Shown here piece after piece: positions 32,177 through 44,500 of a stretch of DNA of 64,000 nucleotides. Location: positions 14,322,001 to 14,386,000 of the forward strand of contig NC_063153.1 of assembly GCF_020921035.1 (NCBI RefSeq), read 5' to 3'. The DNA is from Rhodamnia argentea (taxonomy: Eukaryota; Streptophyta; Magnoliopsida; Myrtales; Myrtaceae). Below the pieces are notes generated by a model, which ran no database searches, was not told the origin of the DNA, and worked only from the letters and a program-made list of their open reading frames with translations. Position numbers and translations under genes: made by a program. Every line of letters starts with the position of its first letter. Position 1 is the first letter of the stretch.

Positions 32177-33311
32177 CAGATTCTGCAGAGGAGGAGGTTT
32201 CGGTTTCTTCCTTTTTCTTCATGGGTCCACTTCTGGTTGCCTTACGAGGGGCCTCGTTGTATCTGACACGGTAAACTTTGGCATCGGCAGAAACTGATAT
32301 TTGTGATTGACCTCAGTTTAAAGCAAAGCATTCAATTAGACCCTTTTGGATATTCTTTTTTTCTCGAGATTTGGGATCAATTTGGAATTTTGCCCAATTT
32401 TACTGTGGTGAGTGAAGATTCCAAAACCCCATCCATGTCCCTCTGCTAAATTCCATGCACCCCTGTTTATTCTTTCCATCCTTTGCTTTGGTTGAGGAAG
32501 CTATTTGTTAGCAATATTATGATATTTAGTTGATTCGGCAAATATTTCAAAATTATGCATATATATATTTGTCGAAGCATATATCTCTTTTGATATTACA
32601 TATCTTTGATTGATTATATTTATATTTCATTAGATGGTCCTCTAATAAATCTTATAAATAAGCTCTGCACGTATTCTTTTCAGTACATCGAATTATAAAT
32701 TCCTCTCCTCCGCTTTGCATTATTTAGTTATGTTTATTCTTCCGAGGTAAACCAGTTTGACAGGAAATCCCACTACCGGACTCACATATGCCTATTAGAT
32801 TCATGTTCTAGCTTTTGGGAAGCCGTCTATGTTCAACTCATTTACAAGCCGCGATCCGATTAAGGCATCGAGATTATAATCACGTGAGTAATGAGTCTAA
32901 AGAGATGATCGGGTTTGCCATATCCTAGAGTACCCATCTTGAGTGCGTTACCCTTCGTCGGCTTCCACTACCTCAATCCGATCATAATTAACCTTTTATA
33001 ACATGCAGAACTCATCTATCATGATACGATTTTGACTATCAAGGTCGATCAGCGATACGATGGGGATACTCTTTGGTGACCATTAAAATCGGAGAAATGG
33101 CGCTTCTATTTCTAAAAAAAAAAACAAAATTCATATGTCTATTTTTTAAAACAAAAAAGGTCATCACTTACAATCTAAGAAAAGGAGGGGAAAAAAAGCA
33201 AATTTTCCTTTGAAGGGAAAAGGAAATCAACAAAACGAGTAGACGTCTTGTGTAACCATAAGATGCAACTACTTGAGTACAGGCAACTACAATTGCCAAG
33301 ATTTTCCTCCG

Positions 33312-33444
33312 TTGACGGGAAGTCAACAGTCCGCCACGTCAGAGCCTTGTACCACCTGACCTGAACGGTGGTATCTTTGACACCAAGCATGGCCCCTGTC
33401 CCCCCGCAACATCCACAGCGCCCAATCGCGACCCGCCACGTCAG
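33312..33444. promoter_or_regulatory. GC-rich island with inverted W-boxes and two CCGCCACGTCAG motifs
   Basis: TTGAC at 33312-33316 and GTCAA at 33322-33326 form an inverted W-box pair. CCGCCACGTCAG occurs at 33331-33342 and again at 33433-33444. WRKY and bZIP factors bind such motifs. The island lies about 1.3 kb upstream of the BGAL C TATA box, and no other gene is visible nearby. Regulatory function is inferred. Confidence 0.35.
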
Positions 33445-34064
33445 CACCCATGAGGACGCCCCGCCCGCCGCCGAAAGTAAATCTGCGGTTAAGATTCGCC
33501 TAGGCCAACATTTATATCATGTTAATAGCAATTTTCTGCCTTTGTGATCAGTCATAAAAGTCGGCAGCTTGTGACGATTAGGCTTTTTATTTTCCTTTGT
33601 TGGCATGCCCATATTTAACTTTCTCTTTTTTTTTTTTGTAGTTTTACTATTATTATTTGACTAGACTTGATATGTTATTTTTATTGAGATGAGATTATAT
33701 CTATCATTATCATTATAATCCCAAATTATTTTCCAAAATTAGTTCAAAAGTTCGTCCAAATCGTTAAATTATATCGAGTTTTTGCTTGCTCGGCATGTCT
33801 ATCTTCAAATTTTTCTTATCAAAATTGGAGGACTTCTAGATCGTAATCAACCTTATTGTAGCATAGTTAAGAAATATGGTGGATTACATGATTTTTTTTA
33901 ACAAGGAATTGTTTGATCTTTTATTCTTTAAATTTGCGCCATGTGTAAGTATTAGCCTACGTGATTGCACTTACTAAGCATCTCTATCTCGCACAAATCT
34001 TATCTTTCGAATAATTTCTAAGGCATTTTTTGGTGGATTAATTAGCAATATTATTATTTGCCAA

Positions 34065-34212
34065 TAGGCATGCGGCCCTGCTGGTAAAGAGATTTGGGGG
34101 TGGGAACGCTAGCATCATAGGTGGATGAGGGGTTAGACTCCCGCGATTTGCAAAGAAGCAAGACAAAAGTATGAGAGATGAGAGTTTTAAATATGATAGA
34201 TTAAAAAAAAAT
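34065..34212 (+). mobile_element. Possible SINE
   Basis: A box-A-like stretch (CTGGTAAAGAGATTT near 34080) is followed about 45 bp later by a box-B-like GGTTAGACTCC, and the segment ends in an A-run near 34202. The order and spacing fit a tRNA-derived SINE. Box B departs from consensus and no target duplication was found. Confidence 0.3.
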
Positions 34213-34309
34213 TAGCTGTAGCTAAAAGCAAACTTTCCCACAATTAGTTCACAAGTTCATCTAAACCATCAAATTATCACTTTTGAGAAACTCAAAATAA
34301 GAGATAATA

Positions 34310-34885
34310 CATTTTCAAGCATGACCATCACGTGATAATATGCAATTTCACCTAACTAATTTCTTCACCAATGCACATTGTATCCTGATTTTCCTCTGGG
34401 TTTTAAATGAAATGAAGAATAGGAACATGGTCGGAGTAGTTGTTAGGCAATATTAGAAGCTAAATCTTGTGGTTTTAGACTCAAGGCGATCCTTTCCTAA
34501 TAAGTAGTTAGGTGGTCCTGTTCTTGGAGTGGAATCGAAAACTTACTCCGACCCAATATATTCTTAAAACTCGAGATTGAGTACAGGCAACTTTTTCGAA
34601 AATATTAAAGAAGCCATGGATGAGATGTGATATAAGCAATAACATCAAGTGATGAATTTAACACTTTTTAGTTTAATCAAATTATTTTAGACTTGTTTTT
34701 CGTTTCCTTTGATTTTTTTCATACCATACCATACTTGGTTCAAGATCAATTCTACTTTGGAACCAACTTGGAACCAAAAACCATTTCGATTCAAGCAACT
34801 AAACTGGTTCTCCTGCTTTTGTACAATCTATCTGACTTGACCGATCTGGTCCTTACTTGGGTTGTTGTTCATCCCTAGCCATAAT
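34310..34885. repeat. Upstream block U, partial copy C
   Basis: This matches the distal half of the block at 15300-16140 (for example ATCCTGATTTTCCTCTGGG, GGCAATATTAGAAGCTAAATC and CCTTACTTGGGTTG). It is separated from BGAL C by about 2 kb of unrelated DNA, so this copy was split by insertion or the proximal half was lost. Confidence 0.6.
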
Positions 34886-35971
34886 GGAGTACTTAGGTTT
34901 CATTTGTTTCGTAAAAAACAACTTCGAGGAAAGCGTTTTTTCCGATTTTTTTTTTACCGTTGATTCGCAAAAAATAAGTTAGTTTTGAAAAACACTTTCC
35001 GCCCATGAAGAAAACTCTTTCAAAAATAGATAAAACATTTTCCCCTTCTTGGGAAGAGGAAAGTATTTTCCCTCATCTTTGCTTCCTCAATTCCTTTTCA
35101 TTCATTTTGTTTTATACTATTTTTTATTTTTCTTTTCTTCTTTTCTTTTCTTTTTATTTCTTTTGTTCTTTTTTTCCCTTCTTCCTCCTTCATCCGCCCG
35201 CGGCTCCTTCCTCCTTCTCCCCTTGCCGATCGCAGACCTCGGCGACGGTCGGTAGCCCAACGATCGGCCATGACATGGGCCGACGAGCTCGAGGCTCGGA
35301 CGGTCCTAGAGATGTCGGGCTCTCCCGAGGCCAGTCGTCGGCCTTCACTGTGACCGGCGACCAGTCAAAACCAAAAGGAAAAGAAAAAAAATATAAAATA
35401 TAATAAGAAAATAGAAAAAAAAAAAGACGGAAGAGGCTAAGAATTGGGAGTACACTGCTCAGTTAATATTTTGTCTTCAATTCTTTTTTTTTTTTTTGGT
35501 CGAAGTCTTCATTTCTTTTAAACGACCCAGGATCGTGGGTTCCATTATAAAAAAAAAAAAAACGAAACCCATGGTTTAATAAAAAAAAGAAACACATTTA
35601 GCTTCAATTTTTGCTAAAAAAATAATCAAAACAAATATATCCTTTGGACCGGTGCTGCCAGTTTAATCCAGTTGGTTGGTTTCCTTCCCACCAATCGGGA
35701 ACCGGACCAATTATTCCTGGATATAAAAATTTAGAATCGGGAACTGGATTGATTCTTCTGAGAATCACCCAAAATCGGTGTAGTGTGATTCTCGGGTTGG
35801 ATCGGATCGATACATACCCTCACCAATTGCTTTTTTTGGTCCAATCACCTTGACGCCCAATTGATAAAATGGACAAGTACACAGCAACATCAAACCTATC
35901 TTTCTCACACCAACTGCTTTCATGCGACAAAAACGCACAACTGATATTAACGACCCTCGCATGATGTCCCC

Positions 35972-36014
<43 letters not shown>

Positions 36015-36332
36015 ATATTATGCCTCGCCAAATTCATACATAATGGCAAAAAATTCATTTTGTTAATGGATGAGTGTGCCACCTAATGATAAAGCGACTC
36101 CTTGGTTGGCTGTTGATCTAATCCAAAACTCTTTTGTCAACTCCCAAATAGTATGCGAGCTATTCTCGTTCTCAAAACAAAAATAAGATGGTTCTGATAA
36201 TCTTTAGGAGTCGGATCGTGACTATTCCCGTAGATGCAGATAAACACTAACGAATCATAAGGAAAACGACCCTCGTCAGACCGGCTTTCGCAATCGTTGT
36301 GCCCATGAAGTGTCATATTACATGATAACAAG
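34886..36332. other. Repeat-rich intergenic DNA, no gene
   Basis: Contains a MITE-like end (GGTTTCATTTGTTTCG near 34896), long T and A runs, a GC-rich patch at 35200-35360, hAT-end-like sequence at 35645-35830 and a GA microsatellite. The open frame at 35005-35403 is Phe/Ser low complexity and is not supported. The part at 35800-36330 is a diverged duplicate of 41600-41900 and 43700-43860. Confidence 0.5.
35974..36011. repeat. (GA)n microsatellite
   Basis: Uninterrupted GA dinucleotides over 38 bp. The duplicated copy near 41760 lacks the run, so it expanded after the duplication. Confidence 0.9.
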
Positions 36333-36881
36333 GAAAATTACTAAAAAAGTCATAAACCTATTGTAATTGTGCCAATTCGGTTATAAACTGTTTTTTTTTT
36401 TTTTGCCAATTGAACGTTAAATTTTTTGCATTTGCGCTACTTCAATCCATTCGGTCAATTTTGACCGGCCGAGGTTGATGTGGGCATCGACCAGCATTGA
36501 CGTAGTAATTTTTAATAAATTTTAAATTTTACATTTTAAATGTTTTTCTTTTTTTGTTCTCCTTCTTCCTCCAGCCGGTTGTTGGATCGGCGATCGGCGA
36601 GGGCAACCTCGCCCTTGCCTTTGGTAGGTTGCCAATCCGGCAATTGGCTAGAGGAGAAGAAGAAGAAAGAAGAGAGAAAAAAAAAAGGAAAGAAATAAAT
36701 AAATAAATTGAAAATTATTAAAATATTATTAAAAATTACCACGTTAGCGTTAGCCGGCTAAAGTTGGCCGAATGGATTGAATTATCATAAATATAAAAAA
36801 TTTAGAACTAAATTGGTAAAAAAAAAAGTAAGATTGAATTAATAAAATTACAATATATTTCGAATATTTTTAGTAATTTTC
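36333..36881. mobile_element. TIR element (MULE-like) with GC-rich core
   Basis: The left end GAAAATTACTAAAAAAGTC and the right end, in reverse complement GAAAATTACTAAAAAT, form terminal inverted repeats. Both subterminal parts carry the (A)AATTGGCA/TTTAGAACTAA words typical of this local family (also at 48155 and 49040). The core near 36570-36660 is GC-rich. No convincing target-site duplication. Confidence 0.55.
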
Positions 36882-38918
36882 TCCATGGTAGCCGGTATCA
36901 ACTATTGTTCGGTAATAAATGTATTCCAGGGGAAGTTTGTCTAGTGAATGACACCATCATTGCCTCCTGATTAGTGCTTTGAAATGGGGACTAGGTTCCT
37001 TAACAGAAGATTTAACGAGCTCCAGTCTCTTAATTGACCCAATTACTTAGTGGGGTCTTGGACCCATCGGCAGATGAGCCATCTAATTCTGTTTCCTTTG
37101 ATTGGTTATATGGTCAGTAAACAGCAGTTTTCTATGTTGACATTGAAGCCGATGACATTTGATTGGGCTTGTTCTTGGAGCACCACCATTGGATTAGGTA
37201 GGATCACACTAATGATTATCCTAAAGACATTTATTAACCTTACTTGGAAAAGGTACATTCGATTTTCAAAACATCGACGAACATCTCGTGCGGATGAACC
37301 GCAAACTTGCGTATTTGGAAACCTAGTTATCTTGAGACCCAATGAGACACTATTGAAAATTAGTGTAAGAAGAGCGATAATTTAACACGCAGTACAAAAT
37401 TCTAGCTGATTTGACTTATGTTGCCAAGTTCGGGTAATTTGACATGTTGGTGCGGCACTTTTCATTCACGAAAACAGTTGTGTTTTCGTTGTACAATATT
37501 AAGGGGAAAAAAAGAGAGGTGATAATTATCACGAAAAAACCCGTGCCTCTTGCTTGATTAGGGTTTAGGCAGATACCATAGTGAATCGGAGGAATGGCAT
37601 TCATTTTTTGGCCTGATAAGAACTCATTTTCAATGCTTAATCTGGTTCAGAAGTAGATTGGTGTGTTAATTAGCCTAGTTCATGCTTTTGGTTTATTTAT
37701 TAATTTATTTGTTCATCTTTTGCGGTCGCTCAATTAGTCAACATCTGCCCCGGCCCATTGATAAAGTTGCGATAATATATTCAAAGATTAGAATATCGTT
37801 GGCTCCAAAAAGTGAATAGGAGGCTCCTGCTTTCTCGTCATGCAGCTAAACTAGCACGTAGAACATGAAAAAAAATTAATTAAATCATGTGAGGATAAAA
37901 AAATGCCTATCCACTTTCTAATTAGAAAATTCTCTTCACGGCATGCAAATTATAAACATGGAATTATAATATGACACGACACGTCTCCACTAATCTAATC
38001 TCATTCTTGGCCATTTAAAAGGACATTCATTTTGTCCACGTCAGTAGAAAAGTTGGGTCCCGCTCGACCCGTGTTTGGCCACGTGGAAAAAGCATTTCTC
38101 ACGAATTTTTCGTTTTCATTGTGTGCCCCTGTGTATATTACTTTTCCGGACATTTGTGGGGTGGAGAGTCAAAAGCCTTCTTGGCGATTCTTGGTCTTTC
38201 GTTCTAAAACCATTTCTTACTTTGAGCAAGAAAATACAAAAAAAAAAAAAAAAAAAAGAGTACTTACAAAATATAATATATATTTTCAAACATGACCTTT
38301 CAAGAGATAATGCACTTTTTACCTAACTGTTTTCTTCACTAAGGTATCCTTTTCCTCTGGGTTTTGAACAATATGAAGAGTTGGAACATGGTAATACTAA
38401 TTGGTTAAGCAGTATTAGAAGATAAATCTCGCGACTTTGGACTCGTAAACGGAGACAATCCTTTGTTCTTCTAGGAGATACTACTCGGACCCTATAAATT
38501 CCTGGAATTCTGATTTGGGTATAGGCGACTTTTCGAGAATATTTACAAAACCATGGATGGGATATGAATAAATAATTGCATACGAAGAATGAATGTAATA
38601 GCTTTTTTGCAAATTCAGGTCAGGTTTATCTTTTTATTTGCTTTTCCAAACTGTACCAAAATCGTTTCGTGCTCAATTTTCCTTAACACCAACTTGAAGC
38701 CGGAAACTATTTCCGCTCATCGGGAATCTACCTGTTTTGGCCGGTCCCGATCCTTACTTGGGTCGGTGTCCATCCCTAATTGTAACGACTTATTTAAAAT
38801 CTCTAATCTCACAATGACAAAAAGCAAAATCATAATTTTTTTTTTCGCTTTGAAAATAGATAAAAAGGAAGGGCGCCAGCCATTTGCTCCAAAGTCGATC
38901 GCCTTGGTTGGTGATTGG
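36599..38918. repeat. Direct tandem duplication, unit 1
   Basis: The unit begins at GCGAGGGCAACCTC inside the TIR element and ends at GGTTGGTGATTGG. It is followed at once by unit 2, which starts with the same GCGAGGGCAACCTC. Inside are a segment around 36880-37390 (CTCCATGGTAGCCGG) and a full block U copy (37395-38790). Differences between units are sparse, so the duplication is young compared with the A/B inversion. Confidence 0.75.
37395..38790. repeat. Upstream block U, copy D (no BGAL attached)
   Basis: Same orientation and order of landmarks as in copy A's upstream region: CACTTTTCATTCACGAAAAC, AGGAGGCTCCTGC, TTTGGCCACGTGG, TTTTCCTCTGGG, AGTATTAGAAG, CTTACTTGGG. No galactosidase exon is found beside it. 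It lacks the foldback present at 14418-14948. Confidence 0.7.
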
Positions 38919-41258
38919 CGAGGGCAACCTCACCCCTTGCCTTTGGCAGGTTGCCAATTCGGCAACTGGCTAGAGGAGAAGAAGGAAAAAGAAGAGGAGA
39001 AAAAAGGGAAAGAAATAAAAAAAAAATTGAAATATTATTAAAAATTGTCACGTTAGTGTCGATCGACTAAAGTTGCTCAAATAGACTGAATTAGTATAAA
39101 TACAAAATATTTAAGACTAAATTGATAAAAAAAAATTAAGACTAAATTGATAGAATTGCACTAACATTTTTAGTAATTTTCTCCATGGTAGCCGGTATCA
39201 ACTATTGTTCGATAATAAATGTATTCCAGGGGAAGTTTGTCTAGTGAATGACACCATCATTGCCTCCTGATTAGTTCTTTGAAATGGGGATTATGTTCCT
39301 TAACAGAAGCTTTAACGAACTCCAGTCTCTTAGTTGACCCAATTACTTAGTGGGGTCTCGGACCCATCAACAGATGAGCCATCTAATTCTATTTCCTTTG
39401 ATTGGTTATATGGTCAGTAAACCGCAGTTTTCTATGTTGACATTGAAGCCGATGACATTCGATTGGGCCTGTTCTTGGAGTACCCCCATTGCATTAGGTA
39501 GGATCATGCTAATGATTATCCTAAAGACATTTATTAACCTTACTTGGAAAACGTACATTCGATTTTCGAAACATCGACGAACATCTTGTGCGGATGAACT
39601 GCAAACTTGCGTATTTGGAAACCTAGTTCTCTCAAGACCCAATGAGATACAACTGAAAATTAGTGTAAGAAGAGTGATAATTTAACATGTAGTACAAAAG
39701 TCTGGCTGATTTGACTTATGATACCACCCGACCATAGCGCTCAGAAAAATAGCAACATAACTAAGTTCGGGTAATTTGACATGTCGGTGCGGCACTTTTC
39801 ATACACGAAAACAGTTGTGTTTTCGTTGTACAATATTAAGGGGAACAAAAAAGAGGCGATAATTATCACGAAAAAAACCCGTGTCTCTTGCTTGATTAGG
39901 GTTTAGGCAGATACCATAGTGAATCGGAGGATTGGCATTCATTTTTTGGCCTGATAAGAACTCATTTTCAATGCTTAATCTCGTTCAGAAGTAGATTGGT
40001 GTGTTAATTAGCCTAGTTCATGCTTTTGATCTATTTATTAATTTATTTGTTCATCTTTTGCGGTCGCTCAATTAGTCAACATCTGCCCCGGCCCATTGAG
40101 AAAGTTGCGATAATATATTCAAAGATTAGAATATTGTTGGCTCCAAAAAGTGATTAGGAGGCTCCTGCTTTCTCGTCATGCAGCTAAACTAGCACGTAGA
40201 ACATGAAAAAAATTAATTAAATCATGTGAGGATAAAAAAATGCCTATCCACTTTCTAATTTGAAAATTCTCTTCCCGGCATGCAAATTATAAACATGGAA
40301 TTATAATATGACACGACACGTCTCCACTAATCTAATCTCATTCTTAGCCATTTAAAAGGACATTCATTTTGTCCACGTCAGTAGAAAAGTTGGGTCCCGC
40401 TCGACCCGTGTTTGGCCACGTGGAAAAAGCATGTCTCACGAATTTTTCGTTTTCATTGTGTGCCCCTGTGTATATTACTTTTCCGGACATTTGTGGGGTG
40501 GAGAGTCAAAAGCCTTCTTGGCGATTCTTGGTCTTTCGTTCTAAAACCATTTCTTACTTTGAGCAAGAAAATACAAAAAAAAAAAAAGAAAAGAGTACTT
40601 ACAAAATATAATATATATTTTCAAACATGACCTTTCAAGAGATAATGCACTTTTTACCTAATTGTTTTCTTCACTACGGTATCCTGATTTTCCTCTTGGT
40701 TTTGAACAATATGAAGAGTTGGAACATGGTAATACTAATTGGTTAAGCAGTATTAGAAGATAAATCTCGCGACTTTGGACTCGTAAACGGAGACAATCCT
40801 TTGTTCTTCTAGGAGACACTACTCGGACCCTATAAATTCCTAGAATTCTGGTTTGGGTATAGGCGACTTTTCGAGAATATTTACAAAACCATGGATGGGA
40901 TATGGATAAATAATTGCATACGAAGAATGAATGTAATAGCTTTTTTGCAAATTCAAGTCAGGTTTATCTTTTTATTTGCTTTTCCAAACCGCACCAAAAT
41001 CGTTTCGTGCTCAATTTTCCTCAACACCAACTTGAAATCGGAAACTATTTCCGCTCATCGGGAATCGACCCGTTTTGGCCGGTCCCGATCCTTACTTGGG
41101 TCGGTGTTCATCCCTAATCGTGACGACTTATTTAAAATCTCTAATCTCACAATGACAAAAAGCAAAATCATAATTATTTTTTTTCGCTTTGAAAATAGAT
41201 AAAAAAGGACGGGCGCCAGCCATTCGCTCCAAAGTCGATCGCCTTGGTTGGTGATTGG
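38919..41258. repeat. Direct tandem duplication, unit 2
   Basis: Second copy of the 2.3-kb unit, ending at GGTTGGTGATTGG (41246-41258). Compared with unit 1 it has about 45 extra bases near 39720-39765 and scattered substitutions. Right of 41258 the sequence diverges, which fixes the duplication edge. Confidence 0.75.
39720..41130. repeat. Upstream block U, copy E (no BGAL attached)
   Basis: Nearly the same as copy D, as expected from the tandem duplication, and it keeps the CACGTG at 40417-40422. No coding exon is nearby. The small open frames in it are the same shadows as in copy D. Confidence 0.7.
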
Positions 41259-41559
41259 GCGGGCCCACCTAAGCCCGCGAAGTTTGAAAACCTCACGCAT
41301 CGTCCACTCGGAAAGGCCGATTTGATTGCCCATTGCTTATCTTCAAAAGCTTCTAATTTCAATTTTCATTGATCTCAATTATTAGTTAGTACTATTATCG
41401 CATGCATTCCTCCATTTTTGTCTCCACATATTCATAGAACGGTATAAGAAACATCGAGTCGTTTGATCGCACATGTATCCGCCGAACTGTTTAGTAATTT
41501 ACAAACCATCAGAAAGGACGCGCGAGATGAATTTCAACGAAAAAAATTGAATGGATGTT

Positions 41560-44500
41560 CGTCATCCATATGCGGATGGTTTCGAATTGCATAAGGGCGA
41601 GCGCGTCGGCTTTCCGATTGCTTTCGGTCCAATCAAACTTGGATGCCCGACTGATGAAATGGACAGAGGATATGGCAACATCGAAAGACCCATCTTTCAC
41701 ACACCAATTGCTTTCGTCGCAATAAAAGACAATGGATGATAGCAGCCGTCGCATGATGTCCTCATGCAAAAGGGAACAATCTCACACTCTACCAAATTGG
41801 TGCAAATTGGCCAAAATGGGTGAGGGTGCCACGTATTGATAAAGTGACTTCTTGATTGGCTATTGATCTAATCCAAACTTTCTCCAACTAGCCATCAATT
41901 TAATAAGGGGCCCCTTCTATCAATTCGTCGAAAGATTGCCTAACTATTTGGTGATTCGCCCTTTTCAATTTTCATCCATATAAGCAGCCGAAAGGTACAA
42001 AATTTGGCTAATGTTGAACCGATGACTAGATGGCTGAAACTTTTAGGAGAAGATTGATATTTAACCCACGATACAAAGTTCGTGTAATTTGACTCGTGAT
42101 GCAATCCCACCGCAGCTCTGACAATAATACCGAAATAGGAAATCCGATCGAGCACCCATCGAGGAATAAGGTTTTGGCGAAGCAGTCGTGCACATGTGTG
42201 CGTCGCCTTCTTGTTTTACAAGTATTTTTTTTTCTGATGTGGTTTTTTCGGCTAGTTTTTGTCGGAAGTCATTGATGTAGCAACATGCCACGTAGGATGA
42301 CCGGGTGACTGAACCGCGAAGTTAGTTATTTCCAACATAAATTGATTGGAAGGATTATATCGAGAATTTTTTCCCCAATTATGCATACTAGACTAGATTG
42401 ACTTCATCTTGTGAGTGCCGAGACGTGTATAGACCACTGTCATATTAATTTAATGGACCGAATCCTATTCAACCATATTTTTAGGTGTAAGAATTTCTCT
42501 AATTTGGACCCACAAAAGGTCATTTTCAACCTCATTTGTCCTTATTGGATCTATAAAGAAAGAATTTCGTTTTGGTAACCGATCGTTGCCATGCAACAAA
42601 GACAAAATCAAAGTCATCGCGACGTGTATCGGGGCATCATCGCTTGAAATCCTAAATTAACATGCATCGTCACGAGCAGCTAACTGTTCCCAACAACTTG
42701 GGCTTGATATTGACATACGAAACTTTGTTTTATTTCATTGCTTTTAAAGTTAGGTGTATAAAATTTACAAAAAAAAAAAAAAAGGAAAAAATTGGCCGGC
42801 CATGCTGCGTCCTTCAAAAAAAAAAAATCGAAAATAGTAAAAGCCCGAGGTTGGCCGATTGTAAAATAATGAGATAAATGCACTGGAAGTCCTAAAATTT
42901 ATTACAAATGTTCAATTGAGTTTTAAAACTTTCAAAAAGTATAATAAAATCCTAAAACTTGTCACGAAAGCGCAATCGAGTCCTAAAACTTTCAAAAAGT
43001 GCAATTAAGTTTTAGAACTTGTTATGAAAGTGCAATCGAGTCCTAAAACTTTTCAAAAGTACAACCAATAGTTGGACTTGATTAGATCAATTTGACAAGT
43101 ATGAGGATTTGATTGCACTTTTTGAAAGTTTTAGGAATCAACTGTACTTTTGCGGTAAGTTTTAGGACTTCATTGCACTCTTTGAAAGTTTTAGAACTCA
43201 ACTGCACTTTCGTGACAAGTTTTAGAACTTAATTCCACTTTTTTGAAAGTTTTAGGACTCAATTATACTTTCGTGATAAATTTTATGACTTTTAACACAC
43301 TTATCTCTAAAATAATATGGAATTTTTCTGAATTCATTTTTTGTTTAGTGTGAAAGAATGGGAGTCTCCAAAGAAAATATGGGTTACCTCTGTTTGAAGT
43401 TGGCCGGCTTTCATCGTTTCGATGGCCGACGGATAGTGATGTTTAATTGGATAAAATATAGAATGACACATTGCCAATCGATGGGGCCAATTTGACTGTT
43501 GGATAAGGCAAAACAAAACATGGTTAGCTATAACTATCATTGAAAGAATATATATTTTTTTAATTTTCTGTTTTCTTGACAATATATTTGATAAGTGACA
43601 CAAAAGAGAGGGAAAAAAAAAAACTCTCTTTTAAGAATGCAATTGTAAGAATACACATATAATCCGACAAAATGAGAGAGAATTAACGTTTTGATAATTC
43701 CATGGTAATCGACTGTGACCGATGATCGGGGGATGTCTCCATCCATAGATGACGAGATAAATGCGAACGAACCACAAGGACAACGACCATTGCCCGACCG
43801 GTTTTTTCCTTACTCGTCGTGCCCATAATGTCGTGGTACGGACGAACAAGGAAATCGACGCTGATTCCTCTCGTCATAGCCTACCGAATTTCCTCCCCAT
43901 TAGAAGCTCATCAATTGACAACTTAGTCACATGCGGACGCAAAATCGGTCATCTTGTGATGATGGGAACGGCGATTAAGAAACGTATCGTACTACAACGT
44001 CGTATCCAAATTAACTTTTGTTTAATCAATGGATGCGTTCATGGGGGAGAGTTTTGTCTAGTGAATGACACCATCATTGCCTCTTTGATTAGTGCTCAAT
44101 GAACTTTAGTTTTCTTAATTAACACTGTTGCGTAGTGGGGAGTTTTGTTGACCTATCAACAGATAAGCCGCTTTTGATTTTTGCTTGTCTTGGATTAGTT
44201 ATACGGTCAGTAAACAGCAGTTTTCTCTGTTGACATTGGAGCTGACGGGCAATTTGTTTTGGTTCAACCACTTAGCCACCAGTTACACATCCCCCCAAAC
44301 CGCCCATAAGAGATAAGTTTTGGTGACCCATTGACAAAATTGCTGTACTTTTTATTGCACTTGTCCACCAACCAGCTTCTCAACCGAAGAAAAAACATTT
44401 ACTTTCCTCTGATGACAGAAAAGCTTGGCTCCTCCTTGTAGCATGGTGGTGCTTTGGGTAGGATCATGTTAATGATAACCCTAATGACATTTATCGGCCT

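Larger units (their letters stand above)
31860..34064. other. BGAL C leader, promoter and upstream sequence
   Basis: The leader is about 300 nt and holds a GA-rich repeat (about 32091-32112) that A and B lack. Homology with copy A's upstream DNA continues to about 32340, then stops. The next part is AT-rich, with a GC-rich island at about 33300-33480 carrying ACGT and W-box motifs. No gene is seen. Confidence 0.55.

Noticed and set aside
32501-32796. Possible solo LTR: CTATT on both sides, TGTTAGC start, TATAAATAAGC inside
   Set aside because: The sequence before the second CTATT ends in GC, not CA, and no family relative is present in the window.
35005-35403. 132-codon open frame, plus strand
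   Set aside because: Mostly Phe/Ser from T-rich repeats followed by a GC-rich repeat patch; no domain, start context or splice support.
37395-41130. Additional BGAL gene copies near the two extra upstream blocks
   Set aside because: None of the GH35 exon motifs ([29 protein letters not shown]) occur in any frame there.
42871-43307. CRISPR-like array of regularly spaced repeats
   Set aside because: Repeats are inverted between halves, have no unique spacers, and lie in an element with a 9-bp target duplication in a plant genome.
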